A stretch of DNA of 48,694 nt, from positions 1-48,694 of the forward strand of contig CACWZZ010000014.1 of assembly GCA_902765485.1 (NCBI GenBank), read 5' to 3'. The notes under the pieces are model-generated. The model was not told the origin of the DNA, did not search any database, and worked only from the letters and a program-made list of their open reading frames with translations. The translations under genes were made by a program, and so were the position numbers. This document shows positions 1 to 8,555 of this stretch, piece by piece. The stretch's first letter is position 1. Each line of letters starts with the position of its first letter. The DNA comes from an uncultured Bacteroidales bacterium (GTDB lineage Bacteria; Bacteroidota; Bacteroidia; Bacteroidales; Paludibacteraceae).

Positions 1-82
1 AAGAGCACATTCCCAAGAAGTACGCGAAAATCATGTTATCCGCAAAAATCGAGCGGACAAATAAACTTAATGCGTGTTCCAT
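1..82 (-). CDS. nqrE: NqrE, Na+-translocating NADH:quinone reductase subunit E (5' end only)
   Basis: Only the first 27 codons are present; the gene runs off the left edge. The translation begins MEHALSLFVRSIFADNMIFA and continues YFLGMCS, the typical N-terminus of the membrane subunit NqrE, which forms part of the sodium channel and holds an intramembrane iron site with NqrD. The start codon overlaps the nqrD stop by one base (TAATG), so translation is probably coupled. It is the fifth gene of the nqrABCDE(F) order; nqrF is expected just outside the window. Confidence 0.9.
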   Translation of the reverse strand, partial: MEHALSLFVRSIFADNMIFAYFLGMCS

Positions 83-702
83 TACTTAGCCTCCTTATCA
101 TTAATTGAACGATGTACCCAGATTACACATCCTACCAGAATGAGCGCCATGGCGGGCATGAGCATCATACCGCAGTTCTCGTAGCCGTGGTCATAGCACC
201 ACTGCGGGATCACTTGGAAACCAAGCAGTTGACCCGAGCCGAGGAGCTCGCGCACGAAGGCTACGATGACGAGGATGATGGCATAACCTAAGCCGTTGCC
301 CAGACCATCGAGGAACGAATCCCACGCGTTATTGGTCATGGCGAACGCTTCGAGGCGACCCATCAGGATACAGTTGGTGATGATCAGACCGAGGTAAACG
401 CTCAGCTGCATCGCCACGTCGTACGCAAACGCTTTGAGGATCTCGCTGACGAGTGTCACGAGCGCCGCTACCACCACGAGTTGCACGATGATACGTACAC
501 GCATCGGGATGGTGTTGCGGATAAGCGACACGATGACGTTGGCCATGGCGACGATGATCGTCACGGCGATACCCATGACGAGGGCAGGCTTCAGTTGGAC
601 CGTTACGGCGAGAGCCGAACAGATACCGAGGATCTGCACTACGACAGGGTTATTGGCATTAAGAGGACCCAGAAGGGTGTCCTTCGTTTTCTGACTAATC
701 AT
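82..702 (-). CDS. nqrD: NqrD, Na+-translocating NADH:quinone reductase subunit D
   Basis: This 206-residue integral membrane subunit belongs to the NqrD/RnfE family. About six hydrophobic segments cover most of the chain. The family motif around residues 105-120 (ITNCILMGRLEAFA) carries the cysteine that in characterised Na+-NQR helps bind the iron centre shared with NqrE. NqrD and NqrE form the antiparallel membrane core that moves Na+ outward as electrons pass from NADH to quinone. The start overlaps the end of nqrC by four bases (ATGA) and the stop overlaps the nqrE start. The length is normal for the family. Confidence 0.95.
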   Translation of the reverse strand: MISQKTKDTLLGPLNANNPVVVQILGICSALAVTVQLKPALVMGIAVTIIVAMANVIVSLIRNTIPMRVRIIVQLVVVAALVTLVSEILKAFAYDVAMQLSVYLGLIITNCILMGRLEAFAMTNNAWDSFLDGLGNGLGYAIILVIVAFVRELLGSGQLLGFQVIPQWCYDHGYENCGMMLMPAMALILVGCVIWVHRSINDKEAK

Positions 703-1364
703 AACTCGGCCTCCTCTTCATTTGTGATTTGTAATTTGTCATTTGACATTTCATTTAAGAACTCTGCGTACTCGCCGAGGTTCACTTCGAGCATGGTGCT
801 AACGCCGGACGAGGTGATGGTAGCACCGGAGATGGCATCTACCTGCTCTTGTCCGTCGGCATGCTTGCCGGCTTTGAGCACAGCCACGGAAACGACTTCG
901 TTAGCCGCATTGCGGATGTGCTTGCCCTCAAACTGCTGACGGAACGGCAGTTCTACAATCTTGGCACCCAGACCCGGGGTCTCGGACTCGTGGTTGAAGT
1001 TGACACCATAGATGGTGTTCTTGTCCGCATCGAGTGCGAGGTAACCGCCGATGCCGCCCCAAAGACCCTTACCGGAAAGCGGCAGGATGTATTTGGTCTC
1101 GCCATTCAGGTCAGCTACGTAAACCTCTTTGTCGCCGTAGGTCAGCGTGTCGTTGACAAGCACCATGTAGATCTCTGCGGGGTTGCCGGCGGAGTAGTCC
1201 ACCTTGAGCGCACCGAGGATCTGTTTCTGCTTGTCAAGCAGGATGTTCGCCTGCTGCTTCGGAGCGAGTGCCTGGCTGACAACCGCCAAGAGCACAGCTA
1301 CGATGATTACCATCACCGCTGAATAGATGAAGGTATAGAGATTACTGTTCGTATTCAGTTTCAT
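699..1364 (-). CDS. nqrC: NqrC, Na+-translocating NADH:quinone reductase subunit C
   Basis: NqrC (221 aa) has one N-terminal membrane helix (about residues 11-32) and a periplasmic FMN-binding domain. The motif SGATITS at 179-185 includes Thr182, the expected site of covalent FMN attachment through a phosphoester bond made by ApbE. It relays electrons between the FMN of NqrB and riboflavin. The start overlaps the nqrB stop by four bases. The last 15 residues (SNDKLQITNEEEAEL) lie beyond the usual C-terminus and are encoded by a low-complexity repeat (716-757) of a kind found elsewhere in the window, so the tail is probably an insertion and not part of the fold. Confidence 0.95.
   Translation of the reverse strand: MKLNTNSNLYTFIYSAVMVIIVAVLLAVVSQALAPKQQANILLDKQKQILGALKVDYSAGNPAEIYMVLVNDTLTYGDKEVYVADLNGETKYILPLSGKGLWGGIGGYLALDADKNTIYGVNFNHESETPGLGAKIVELPFRQQFEGKHIRNAANEVVSVAVLKAGKHADGQEQVDAISGATITSSGVSTMLEVNLGEYAEFLNEMSNDKLQITNEEEAEL
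716..757 (-). repeat. Low-complexity word repeat forming the NqrC C-terminus
   Basis: On the minus strand, words of the form AAATgACA/AAATTACA/AAATCACA follow one another at 8-9 base spacing. They encode residues just before the nqrC stop. The same style of repeat occurs in dsbD (32165-32212), the pectate lyase gene (36535-36570) and the nadE-murB gap (27404-27430). The frame is kept open. Confidence 0.6.
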
Positions 1365-2560
1365 AGCTTCGCCTCCCTTTTAGCACGTTTATTAATATTT
1401 GCTTGTACGACACACCAGTCGATGAGCGGCGCAAAGGCGTTCATGAGCAGGATAGCGAGCATCATTCCCTCGGGGTAACCCGGGTTGAGGACGCGCACGA
1501 GGACTGCTACGAGACCGATGAGGAAGCCGTAGATATACTTACCGCACTCGGTACGGGCGGAAGTCACAGGGTCGGTAGCCATGAAGACAGCACCGAAAGC
1601 GAAACCGCCGGAAACGAGGTGCATGTACCACGGGTACTGCGCTGCGAGGTTAGCCTCGGAGCCGAACATGTTAAAGAGCCAAGCGGTGAGACCGCCACCG
1701 ACGAAGACAGACAGCATCGTCTTCCAAGACGCTACGCCGGTAGCCAGCAACAGACATGCGCCGAGCAGGATAGCCCAGCAGCAAGTCTCGCCCACCGAAC
1801 CCGGAATCAGACCGTTGAAGAGGTCCCAGAAACCGAGTTCTACGGCAGAGCCGGTGCTCATCTGGGTCAACGGAGTAGCACCCGAGAAACCATCTACGAT
1901 AGCGTGACCGCCGTCCCAGCCCCATGTGCCGCCGGTGCGCACGAACGGTTCGTCACCGGTCATGTGGCTCGGATAAGCAAAGAAGAGGAACGCACGCGTG
2001 ATCAGCGCTACGTTGAAGATGTTATAACCCGTTCCGCCGAACACCTCTTTGGCAAAGATGACCGCGAAAGCCGTTGCTATCGCTACCTGCCACAGCGGCG
2101 TGTTGATCGGCACGATAAGCGGAATGATGAATCCCGTGACGAGGAAACCCTCGGCTACCTCTTCGTGCTTGATCTGCGCTACGGTGAACTCGATACCCAG
2201 ACCGACTACGTAGCTCACGATGATATACGGCAGTACAGCCAAGAAGCCGAAACCGAACGCTTTCCACCAGAGAGCCGCAGTCATGCCGGCTGCCAGTTGG
2301 CCCGTAGCCAGCAGGTGCTGGTAACCTACGTTGAACATACCGAAGAGCAGCGCCGGAACCAGAGCCAGCACGACAATAATCATCGTACGCTTGCTGTCCG
2401 AACCGTCATGGATATGCGTGCCAAGACGCTTGGCGGTAGTCTGGGGCGTGAAGAGGAAGGTATCGAAAGCGTCGTAGAACGAACTGAGCCAGTTCAACTT
2501 GCCGCCTTCCTCGAAGTTCTTGCCGAACTTCTTCCAATTTCTATATAACCATTCCATCAC
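1361..2560 (-). CDS. nqrB: NqrB, Na+-translocating NADH:quinone reductase subunit B
   Basis: NqrB (399 aa) is the large membrane subunit of Na+-NQR. After a cytoplasmic N-terminal stretch, roughly ten hydrophobic segments run from residue 60 onward. The motif FSGATPLTQ (225-233) carries Thr229, the expected covalent FMN site. In the enzyme, NqrB takes electrons from NqrC and passes them through riboflavin to quinone, coupled to Na+ export. It overlaps nqrA and nqrC by four bases each, consistent with one transcript and coupled translation. Confidence 0.96.
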   Translation of the reverse strand: MMEWLYRNWKKFGKNFEEGGKLNWLSSFYDAFDTFLFTPQTTAKRLGTHIHDGSDSKRTMIIVVLALVPALLFGMFNVGYQHLLATGQLAAGMTAALWWKAFGFGFLAVLPYIIVSYVVGLGIEFTVAQIKHEEVAEGFLVTGFIIPLIVPINTPLWQVAIATAFAVIFAKEVFGGTGYNIFNVALITRAFLFFAYPSHMTGDEPFVRTGGTWGWDGGHAIVDGFSGATPLTQMSTGSAVELGFWDLFNGLIPGSVGETCCWAILLGACLLLATGVASWKTMLSVFVGGGLTAWLFNMFGSEANLAAQYPWYMHLVSGGFAFGAVFMATDPVTSARTECGKYIYGFLIGLVAVLVRVLNPGYPEGMMLAILLMNAFAPLIDWCVVQANINKRAKREAKL

Positions 2561-3909
2561 TCAATCTCCTTTCTTAAATTGTCCAACGCTTCGCGAACGA
2601 TCGCCTGCAGCGGCATTTTGGAGGTGCAGACATACTCGCAGAGCGCAAAATCTTCGGGAGCCACCTCATATGCGCCAAGGGCTTCCATCTTGTCAATGTT
2701 GCCGGCAATCATAGCTTTGATGAGGTACTCGGGGTAGATGTCCATCGGGAAAACCTTGTCGTACTCGCCGGATACGATGATCGCGCGGCGACCACCTTTC
2801 AGGCGCGCATCCCACTGGTAGTGCTTCTTGCCGAAGAGCCAGCGGGTGAAACGGTTGTCCAGCATGGCAGCCGGGTCGGTCTTGCCGAAATGGAACGACG
2901 AGAAGCGCGGCAGCATCCAGCCCATGAACTCGTGGTTCTCGGAGCCTTCGTCCAGCACCGTGAACTGGTTGTCATAGACGGAGATGATGTCGTCGAGGCT
3001 GATCTGGCGTCCGGAGAGCACGTTGCCTGCTACATAACGGCAGGGGCACTCGGTGTGTACGTTGCTCGTCAGGATAGCCGACACAGGCATACCCGGCAGG
3101 ACGTTGTAATACTGCTTGCCGTACGCCAACGGACCGGTCAGCGCCACTTTCTTCTGGTAATCAACGATACCTTTCTGGAAGAGACGGCCGATGATAGCGA
3201 GGTCCTGGATGTTGACGGTGAAGACCGTCTCACCCTTCGCCAGCGGCGCAAGGTTGTTGAGCTGTACGCCCACGTTACCCGCAGGGTGCGGACCGAAGAC
3301 CTCATAGAGGGTGCAGTCCTTCAACTCACGGAATTCGGTCGCTTTCGCGCCGCCCTTGATGCCGACGAACACCGGAGCCAGTTGGCTCAGGGCGGTTACG
3401 GCAGCCTGCAGGGTAGGCAGCTGACCTTTCAGAACCCACTCATAGTTCGGAGCCACGGGAGCCGTGTCGAACGTAGAGATAAAGATAGCACGAGGAGTCT
3501 TGTTCGGCAATGCAATGCAGTCGTACGGACGCTGCTTGATGAGCGCCCAGAGACCGGACTTGAGAAGGAGTTCCTTCACATCGCCTGCGGTGTCGAACTT
3601 CTCGTACTGAACGGTAGCGTCTGCCTCGATGTCAATCGACATCACCTTGCGTCGCTCGCCGCGGACGATCGCCACGACTTTGCCCGACACAGGGGACGTG
3701 AACAGCATCTGCTCAAACGCTTTGTCGTGGAAGAGCGGTGAACCGGCTTTCACGAGATCGCCTTCATGCACGTCCAGCTTGGGCGTGACACCGGCGAAAT
3801 GGTCGGGCACAATATGAAAGACCTCCGGACGGCGCACGCTACCCAGCGTTTCTGCCGCAGGTCCCTCGAAAGGAATGTCCAAACCACGTTTCAGTTTGAT
3901 TTGTTGCAT
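2557..3909 (-). CDS. nqrA: NqrA, Na+-translocating NADH:quinone reductase subunit A
   Basis: NqrA (450 aa) is the soluble cytoplasmic subunit and the first gene of the operon. The N-terminus begins MQQIKLKRGLDIPFEGPA, typical of the family, and the chain contains the family stretch HTECPCRYVAGNVLSGR. No membrane helix is visible, as expected. The start is the first ATG after a clear promoter (-7 at 4004-3997), leaving a leader of about 80 bases that contains a short inverted repeat. Confidence 0.96.
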   Translation of the reverse strand: MQQIKLKRGLDIPFEGPAAETLGSVRRPEVFHIVPDHFAGVTPKLDVHEGDLVKAGSPLFHDKAFEQMLFTSPVSGKVVAIVRGERRKVMSIDIEADATVQYEKFDTAGDVKELLLKSGLWALIKQRPYDCIALPNKTPRAIFISTFDTAPVAPNYEWVLKGQLPTLQAAVTALSQLAPVFVGIKGGAKATEFRELKDCTLYEVFGPHPAGNVGVQLNNLAPLAKGETVFTVNIQDLAIIGRLFQKGIVDYQKKVALTGPLAYGKQYYNVLPGMPVSAILTSNVHTECPCRYVAGNVLSGRQISLDDIISVYDNQFTVLDEGSENHEFMGWMLPRFSSFHFGKTDPAAMLDNRFTRWLFGKKHYQWDARLKGGRRAIIVSGEYDKVFPMDIYPEYLIKAMIAGNIDKMEALGAYEVAPEDFALCEYVCTSKMPLQAIVREALDNLRKEIE

Positions 3910-3947
3910 AAAATTGTTAGTTATTTAGTTTGATTTGTTTTGTTCTT

Positions 3948-3970
3948 TCGGTATTCCGATAAATCGGTAT
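3948..3970 (-). promoter_or_regulatory. Small inverted and direct repeat in the nqr leader
   Basis: The 5' untranslated region of nqrA holds CCGAT-AA-ATCGG (3956-3967), a perfect five-base inverted repeat, and two copies of TCGGTAT at 3948 and 3964. It lies between the promoter and the start codon. It could be an operator or a small mRNA hairpin. No regulator can be assigned. Confidence 0.35.
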
Positions 3971-3996
3971 CTCGATTGCCCGCAATAAAAAGCCTG

Positions 3997-4028
3997 CAAA
4001 ATTACAAAATCTTTTCCATATACGCAAG
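3997..4028 (-). promoter_or_regulatory. Promoter of the nqr operon
   Basis: On the minus strand the -7 element TAATTTTG lies at 4004-3997, preceded 19-20 bases upstream by a CTTGC element near 4028-4024. This is the pattern of the Bacteroidota housekeeping sigma factor. Transcription would start near 3990 and run into nqrA. Confidence 0.7.
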
Positions 4029-4096
4029 CGCACGCGTTCATTTTTTATAAAAAAACAGCAAATTGCATAATTTATTTGGCAAATTGTTTTTCGCGG

Positions 4097-4127
4097 TTTG
4101 GTATATGCTGATTTTTTTGTAATTTTG
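4097..4127 (+). promoter_or_regulatory. Promoter of the dipeptidyl peptidase IV gene
   Basis: A -33 TTTG at 4097-4100 and a -7 TAATTTTG at 4120-4127 are 19 bases apart, matching the Bacteroidota promoter. The start codon at 4149 is only about 15 bases beyond the expected transcription start. This rules out the in-frame upstream ATG at 4098, which lies inside the promoter. Confidence 0.8.
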
Positions 4128-4148
4128 CACGCCAAAAAATGTGAAAAG

Positions 4149-6263
4149 ATGAAATTATTACTGATATTATCGGTTTTGCCGGCCATTCTGGCAGGCGAAT
4201 ACAATGCGAAAACGCTTTCTATCGCGGAGCAGGACAGCATTTTGAAGGTACAAGGTGACAAGGTACAAAGTGACAAGGTACAAAGTGACAAAGTACCAAG
4301 TACGCGGTATAGGCTGGAGCGCGAGAACGAGGAGCAGATTTTCCGCCATTCGCAGGTAGCGGAATGGTTTGTATATGACACAATGCGGCACACCCGTAAG
4401 CGCCTGGGAGAAGGGATGTTCAAGGGCGAAGAGGTCAAGGTGCGCGACGCGGTGATGAGTCCCAACGGACGGTATGTGGCTTTTGCGAAAGGCAATAACC
4501 TCTATGTCCACAAACTCGATTTTGGCACCGAAGTGGCGGTGACGAAGGACGAGAACACGGAGATCATCAACGGTGTGGCGGACTGGCTGTACGAGGAGGA
4601 GTTTGCCACCACGGCGTTGTTCGCTTGGAGTCCGGATTCGAAGCAACTGGCGTTTATACGGCTGGACGAGACGGACGTGCCGGAGTTCAGTTGGCAGACT
4701 TATCTGGAGACGCAGTATCCCGTCTTGGAGAGCCTGCGCTATCCGAAAGCCGGTTGTGCCAATGCGAAAGCGAGCGTTTGCGTCTATGACGTGGCGACGA
4801 AAGGGATTGTGAACATTCAGTTTTCAGAAGTCAACCATCAGAATTCAGATTATTATTTCCCGCGGTTGCGGTGGACGGAGAGCGGGGAACTGATTGTGCT
4901 GCGCGTGAACAGAGACCAGACAAAGATGGAGGTCTTTGCGTGCAATGCCAAATCGACTGTTTCGAACCTGCTGTACAAAGAGGAAAGCAAGAACTATTTC
5001 GTGGATTACAGCCTGTTCGACGAGTGGAAATGGCTGAGCGACGGAAGGATCATTGTGCTGAGCGAGAAAGACGGTTGGAGGCGTGCTTACCTCTATAACG
5101 CGCAAGGGATCGAGCAGCGAACGCTGACGCCGGAGGAGCGGGATGTGACCGCGCTGTATGCCGTGGACGAGAAAGCGCAGATGCTGTATTATCAAGCCGC
5201 TCCGACGCCGAGCACAAGGCAGATTTATGCAGTGGGCCTTCAGAAATCAGCTGTCAGCATTCAGCTGACGGAAGGCGAAGGCATGCACAGCGCGCGGTTC
5301 AGCGCAGACGGCAAGAAGATGATCGACTGCTACCAGAGTTTTGAGACTCCGAACCGATATACATTGTATAAAACCCTCTCCCCGGGAGTTCTACGACCGT
5401 CCACAGGACGCTCGATCGAGCAGAGCTCTTCACCCCTTAAGGGTGGGGAAGTGCTGCTGAGCAATGATTCGCTGGCTGAGGCATGGCAATCGAACGGTCT
5501 GCCTGAACCGGAACTGATGACGATCCCGAACGGCAAGGGTCAGGAGTTGGAAGCGATGCTGATGATAAGCGACAAAGTGACCAAGGACCAAGGACAAAGA
5601 CCTCTGGTGGTGATGCACTATTCGGGACCGGCGAGTCAGCGGGTGTTGAACCGTTGGCGCAAACGGTTCGAATATGCGTTAGTAGAAGAAGGTTACGCTG
5701 TGCTGATCGTGGACAGCCGCGGCGGTGACTGCCGTGGTCGTGCTTGGCGCAACGAGACGTATATGGGCTTGGGAATCAAGGAAGCGGAGGATCTGATTGC
5801 TGCAGCGAACTATATCGGTCAGCGTCCGGAGATAGACGCGGACAGAATGGCAATCCTCGGCTGGAGTTACGGCGGATATGAGACGCTGATGACGATGAGC
5901 ACCAAGGGACATCCGTTCAAAGCGGGTGTGGCGATCGCGCCGGTGACCGACTGGAAATTATACGACAGTGCTTATACAGAGCGCTATATGCGTCGTCCGC
6001 AGGTTAATCCGCGCGGATATGAAGAGGCTTCGCTGATGAACCATGTGGAGGACATGAGCGGCGAGGTGCTTATTATTCACGGAACGGGCGATGACAATGT
6101 GCATGTGCAGCACGCGATGCAGTATTTTGACGCGCTGGTGAAGGCTGACAAGCAATTCGAGATGCAGCTCTATCCGGACGACAATCATTTCCTGCGCAAA
6201 GGCAACAACGCCAAGCACATGCACGAGCGCGTGTTGCGCTTTTTGAAGCGAGTTTTAAAGTAA
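4149..6263 (+). CDS. Dipeptidyl peptidase IV (S9B prolyl oligopeptidase family), exported
   Basis: The product (704 aa) starts with a signal peptide (MKLLLILSVLPAILAGEYN). An N-terminal beta-propeller follows with the DPP IV glutamate motif DWLYEEEF (145-152), which anchors the substrate N-terminus. The C-terminal alpha/beta hydrolase carries GWSYGG (nucleophile Ser573), Asp648 in GTGDDN and His680 in DDNHF. It should cleave X-Pro dipeptides from peptides in the periplasm, a common peptide-feeding activity in Bacteroidales. Four stretches look inserted and match repeats elsewhere: 4247-4303 (VQGDK-type repeat), 4814-4848, 5241-5271 and 5372-5450. A short repeat is also present at 5571-5600. 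All keep the reading frame. The first insertion lies just after the signal peptide, where it is likely to be tolerated. Confidence 0.93.
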   Translation: MKLLLILSVLPAILAGEYNAKTLSIAEQDSILKVQGDKVQSDKVQSDKVPSTRYRLERENEEQIFRHSQVAEWFVYDTMRHTRKRLGEGMFKGEEVKVRDAVMSPNGRYVAFAKGNNLYVHKLDFGTEVAVTKDENTEIINGVADWLYEEEFATTALFAWSPDSKQLAFIRLDETDVPEFSWQTYLETQYPVLESLRYPKAGCANAKASVCVYDVATKGIVNIQFSEVNHQNSDYYFPRLRWTESGELIVLRVNRDQTKMEVFACNAKSTVSNLLYKEESKNYFVDYSLFDEWKWLSDGRIIVLSEKDGWRRAYLYNAQGIEQRTLTPEERDVTALYAVDEKAQMLYYQAAPTPSTRQIYAVGLQKSAVSIQLTEGEGMHSARFSADGKKMIDCYQSFETPNRYTLYKTLSPGVLRPSTGRSIEQSSSPLKGGEVLLSNDSLAEAWQSNGLPEPELMTIPNGKGQELEAMLMISDKVTKDQGQRPLVVMHYSGPASQRVLNRWRKRFEYALVEEGYAVLIVDSRGGDCRGRAWRNETYMGLGIKEAEDLIAAANYIGQRPEIDADRMAILGWSYGGYETLMTMSTKGHPFKAGVAIAPVTDWKLYDSAYTERYMRRPQVNPRGYEEASLMNHVEDMSGEVLIIHGTGDDNVHVQHAMQYFDALVKADKQFEMQLYPDDNHFLRKGNNAKHMHERVLRFLKRVLK
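4247..4303 (+). repeat. 15-bp tandem repeat (3.8 units) inside the DPP IV gene
   Basis: Units at 4247-4261, 4262-4276 and 4277-4291 read GGTACAARGTGACAA and are followed by a partial fourth unit. Fifteen bases equal five codons, giving repeated VQ(G/S)DK. The same 15-bp word, rotated, occurs three times on the other strand in rlmD (47404-47448). Confidence 0.85.
5372..5450 (+). repeat. GC-rich palindromic insertion in the DPP IV gene
   Basis: The stretch contains CCCTCTCCCCGGGAG near 5374 and CACCCCTTAAGGGTGGGG near 5431, separated by further self-complementary sequence (CTCGATCGAG). It encodes LSPGVLRPSTGRS and SSPLKGGE, low-complexity peptides unlike the enzyme. Related palindromes lie in the S8 protease, rlmD (twice), the pectate lyase signal peptide and at 48331-48358. 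Confidence 0.65.
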
Positions 6264-6270
6264 GCGGTCG

Positions 6271-6292
6271 CAGCGCGACGTCAGCGCGACGT
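6271..6292 (+). repeat. Two perfect 11-bp tandem units between DPP IV and the sugar transporter
   Basis: CAGCGCGACGT is repeated exactly at 6271-6281 and 6282-6292, followed by a partial CAGCC. Each unit contains the self-complementary core GACGTC at the junction. The rest of the 76-base gap (6264-6339) is A-rich and shows no clear promoter, so the transporter may be co-transcribed with the peptidase. Confidence 0.6.
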
Positions 6293-6339
6293 CAGCCGAT
6301 TGAAAGGATTTTACAACAAAATAAAAACAATTTAATATT

Positions 6340-7596
6340 ATGGAAACAAAACAACAAAACAAATCTCTGACAATTATCACGATTGTTGCGATGATGTTCC
6401 TCTACGCAATGATCTCTTTTGTCACCAATTTGGCAGCTCCGGTGGGTAAGATCTGGGGTGCATCGTTTGAAGACCCGGCTCAGGCTGAGCGAATGGGTAT
6501 GCTGGGTAACCTGTTCAATTTCCTGGCATACCTGATTATGGGTATTCCGGCAGGAAACATTTTGGCGAAACGCGGATACAAGAGCACCGCTTTGGCAGCT
6601 ATTTCTCTTGGCTTTATCGGCATCGGTTTTCAATGGATGAGTGGTGTGCTGGACAGTTTCGTTGTGTACCTCGTCGGAGCGCTTTTCGGCGGTTTCTGCG
6701 TGTGCATGCTGAACACGGTGGTGAACCCGATGTTGAACCTCTTGGGAGGCGGGGGCAACCGCGGAAACCAGCTGAACCTCATTGGTGGTACGATCAACTC
6801 GCTTTCCGGTGCGCTGACGCCGATGTTGGTCGGTTCGATAGTAGGCGAGAGCCTTGCCGGCAAAGAGATAGACGATGTGAATATAGTGCTTTATATAGCG
6901 ATGGCGGTGTTTGCCCTTGTTTATTTCGTCATCCGCGTCACACCGATTGCCGAGCCAGCAGGTGCAGGTCAGCAAGTGACTTACGAACGCAGCCCGTGGT
7001 CTTTCCGTCATCTGACGCTGGGTGTGATTGCGATCTTCTTCTATGTGGGTGTAGAGGTCGGTATTCCGGCAACGCTCATTTCGTATCTGACTCCGCGGGT
7101 TGGTTTTGCGGCAGCAGGTTTGATCGCAGGACGGTATTGGATTTTGATGCTGATCGGTCGTTTCATCGGTTCTGCCATCGGTGGTAAAGTGAGCAGCCGT
7201 GTGATGGTGATGTGTGTTGCGTCGGTAGCGATCGCGCTGATGGTGGCTGCTATGCTGATCGGCGACAGTATCATGGCGAAGACCTATGTTCAGGGTCAAG
7301 TGATCGCAGTACCGCTGGCTTCTACGCTGCTTGTCTTCTGCGGTCTGTGCACCTCTGTGATGTGGGGTTCGATCTTCAATATGGCTACTGAGGGATTAGG
7401 TAAATATACTGCGAAGGCGTCCGGAATCTTTATGATGATGGTCGTCGGTGGTGGTATCGTGCCGTATATCCAGAGTGTGATCGCGGCGCACGATTGCCTG
7501 CTCAGTTATATCGTGCCCATCTTCGGCGTGGCTTATATCCTCTTCTACGCAATCTGGGGAAGCAAAAATGTAAACAAAGATATTAAAATTGATTAA
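6340..7596 (+). CDS. MFS sugar transporter, FucP/glucose-galactose porter type
   Basis: The 418-residue protein has about twelve hydrophobic segments. It shows the motif VNPMLNLLGGGGNRGNQLN (near 128-146), typical of the Bacteroidota FHS group of the major facilitator superfamily (fucose, glucose/galactose and N-acetylglucosamine porters). It should import a monosaccharide, probably with H+ or Na+, across the inner membrane. The ROK kinase gene starts 2 bases after its stop, so imported sugar would be phosphorylated by that enzyme. The exact sugar (glucose, mannose or GlcNAc) cannot be read from the sequence. Confidence 0.85.
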   Translation: METKQQNKSLTIITIVAMMFLYAMISFVTNLAAPVGKIWGASFEDPAQAERMGMLGNLFNFLAYLIMGIPAGNILAKRGYKSTALAAISLGFIGIGFQWMSGVLDSFVVYLVGALFGGFCVCMLNTVVNPMLNLLGGGGNRGNQLNLIGGTINSLSGALTPMLVGSIVGESLAGKEIDDVNIVLYIAMAVFALVYFVIRVTPIAEPAGAGQQVTYERSPWSFRHLTLGVIAIFFYVGVEVGIPATLISYLTPRVGFAAAGLIAGRYWILMLIGRFIGSAIGGKVSSRVMVMCVASVAIALMVAAMLIGDSIMAKTYVQGQVIAVPLASTLLVFCGLCTSVMWGSIFNMATEGLGKYTAKASGIFMMMVVGGGIVPYIQSVIAAHDCLLSYIVPIFGVAYILFYAIWGSKNVNKDIKID

Positions 7597-7598
7597 CC

Positions 7599-8555
7599 AT
7601 GAAAAAGTATGCTTTAGGTATCGACTTGGGCGGAACGGGTACCAAGTTCGGTTTGGTAAATGATGAAGGTAAAGTGCTTCGTTGGAACTCGATTCCGACG
7701 CCTAATTATCCCAATATCGACGAGTACTGCGACGTGCTCTGCGAGGGAATGAAACGGCTGGTGGCGGACGAAGGTCTGTCGATGAGCGATATAGTGGGAG
7801 TGGGTTGCGGTGCGCCGAATGCCAATTTCTATTCGGGCTGTATCGAGCAGGCTCCGAACTTGCCGTGGAAGGGCGTTGTGCCGCTGGCTAAACTCATCAG
7901 CGAGCGGATGGGCGTCAAATGTACCATCACCAACGACGCCAATGCTGCGGCGCAGGGCGAGATGATCTACGGCTCGGCACGCGGAATGAAGAATTTCATC
8001 GTCATTACGCTCGGAACGGGTGTCGGATCGGGTATCGTCATCGACGGCAAGTTGCTCTACGGACATGACGGCTTCGCAGGCGAACTCGGTCACTGCAAGG
8101 TGGACCATTCCGGCAACGGACGTCTCTGCGGTTGCGGCCAGAAGGGCTGTATCGAGGCGTACGCTTCGGCTACCGGTGTGGCTCGCACGGCGAAAGAGAT
8201 TGTCACTTCGACCACCCAGCCGACGCTTCTCCGTCAAGTGGAGGACATCGATCATATCACGTCCAAGGATGTGTTTGACGCCGCAGAAAAGGGCGATCTG
8301 GTAGCCAAAGAGATCTTCGATTACACCGGACGTCTGCTGGGAGAGAAACTGGCGGATTTCGTTCATTTCTCTTCGCCGGAGGCAATTATCCTCTTCGGCG
8401 GTCTGACCAAGTCCGGACATTGGATCATGGACCCGATCCGCGAGGCGTTGGATGAAAACCTCATGCCGATTTGGAAGGGCAAAATACCTGTATCTATCTC
8501 GGTGCTTAAGGACAGCGATGCGGCTATCCTTGGCGCTTCTTCGCTCGCGTGGTAA
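7599..8555 (+). CDS. ROK family sugar kinase (glucokinase-like)
   Basis: The product (318 aa) has the ATP phosphate-binding motif LGIDLGGTGTKFGLV near the start, GTGVGSGIVIDG in the middle, and the ROK zinc motif with GH followed by CGCGQKGCIEAYAS. The sugar-binding stretch ELGH is present. ROK kinases phosphorylate glucose, mannose, N-acetylglucosamine or similar hexoses using ATP. It lies 2 bases after the transporter gene, and its end overlaps the next gene by 7 bases. The intact zinc motif and lack of an N-terminal helix-turn-helix indicate a kinase and not a NagC-type repressor. Confidence 0.9.
   Translation: MKKYALGIDLGGTGTKFGLVNDEGKVLRWNSIPTPNYPNIDEYCDVLCEGMKRLVADEGLSMSDIVGVGCGAPNANFYSGCIEQAPNLPWKGVVPLAKLISERMGVKCTITNDANAAAQGEMIYGSARGMKNFIVITLGTGVGSGIVIDGKLLYGHDGFAGELGHCKVDHSGNGRLCGCGQKGCIEAYASATGVARTAKEIVTSTTQPTLLRQVEDIDHITSKDVFDAAEKGDLVAKEIFDYTGRLLGEKLADFVHFSSPEAIILFGGLTKSGHWIMDPIREALDENLMPIWKGKIPVSISVLKDSDAAILGASSLAW

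Noticed and set aside
1403-2548. Long plus-strand open frame opposite nqrB, and similar frames opposite nqrA, murA and the OmpA gene
   Set aside because: They mirror the codon pattern of the real genes, have no promoter, and give compositions rich in Arg, His and Asp without any domain.
4098-4148. Upstream start for DPP IV at 4098
   Set aside because: It lies within the promoter, and the extension would hide the signal peptide that begins at 4149.
7599-8555. NagC-type ROK repressor
   Set aside because: There is no N-terminal helix-turn-helix; the ATP-binding motif is at the very start of the chain.
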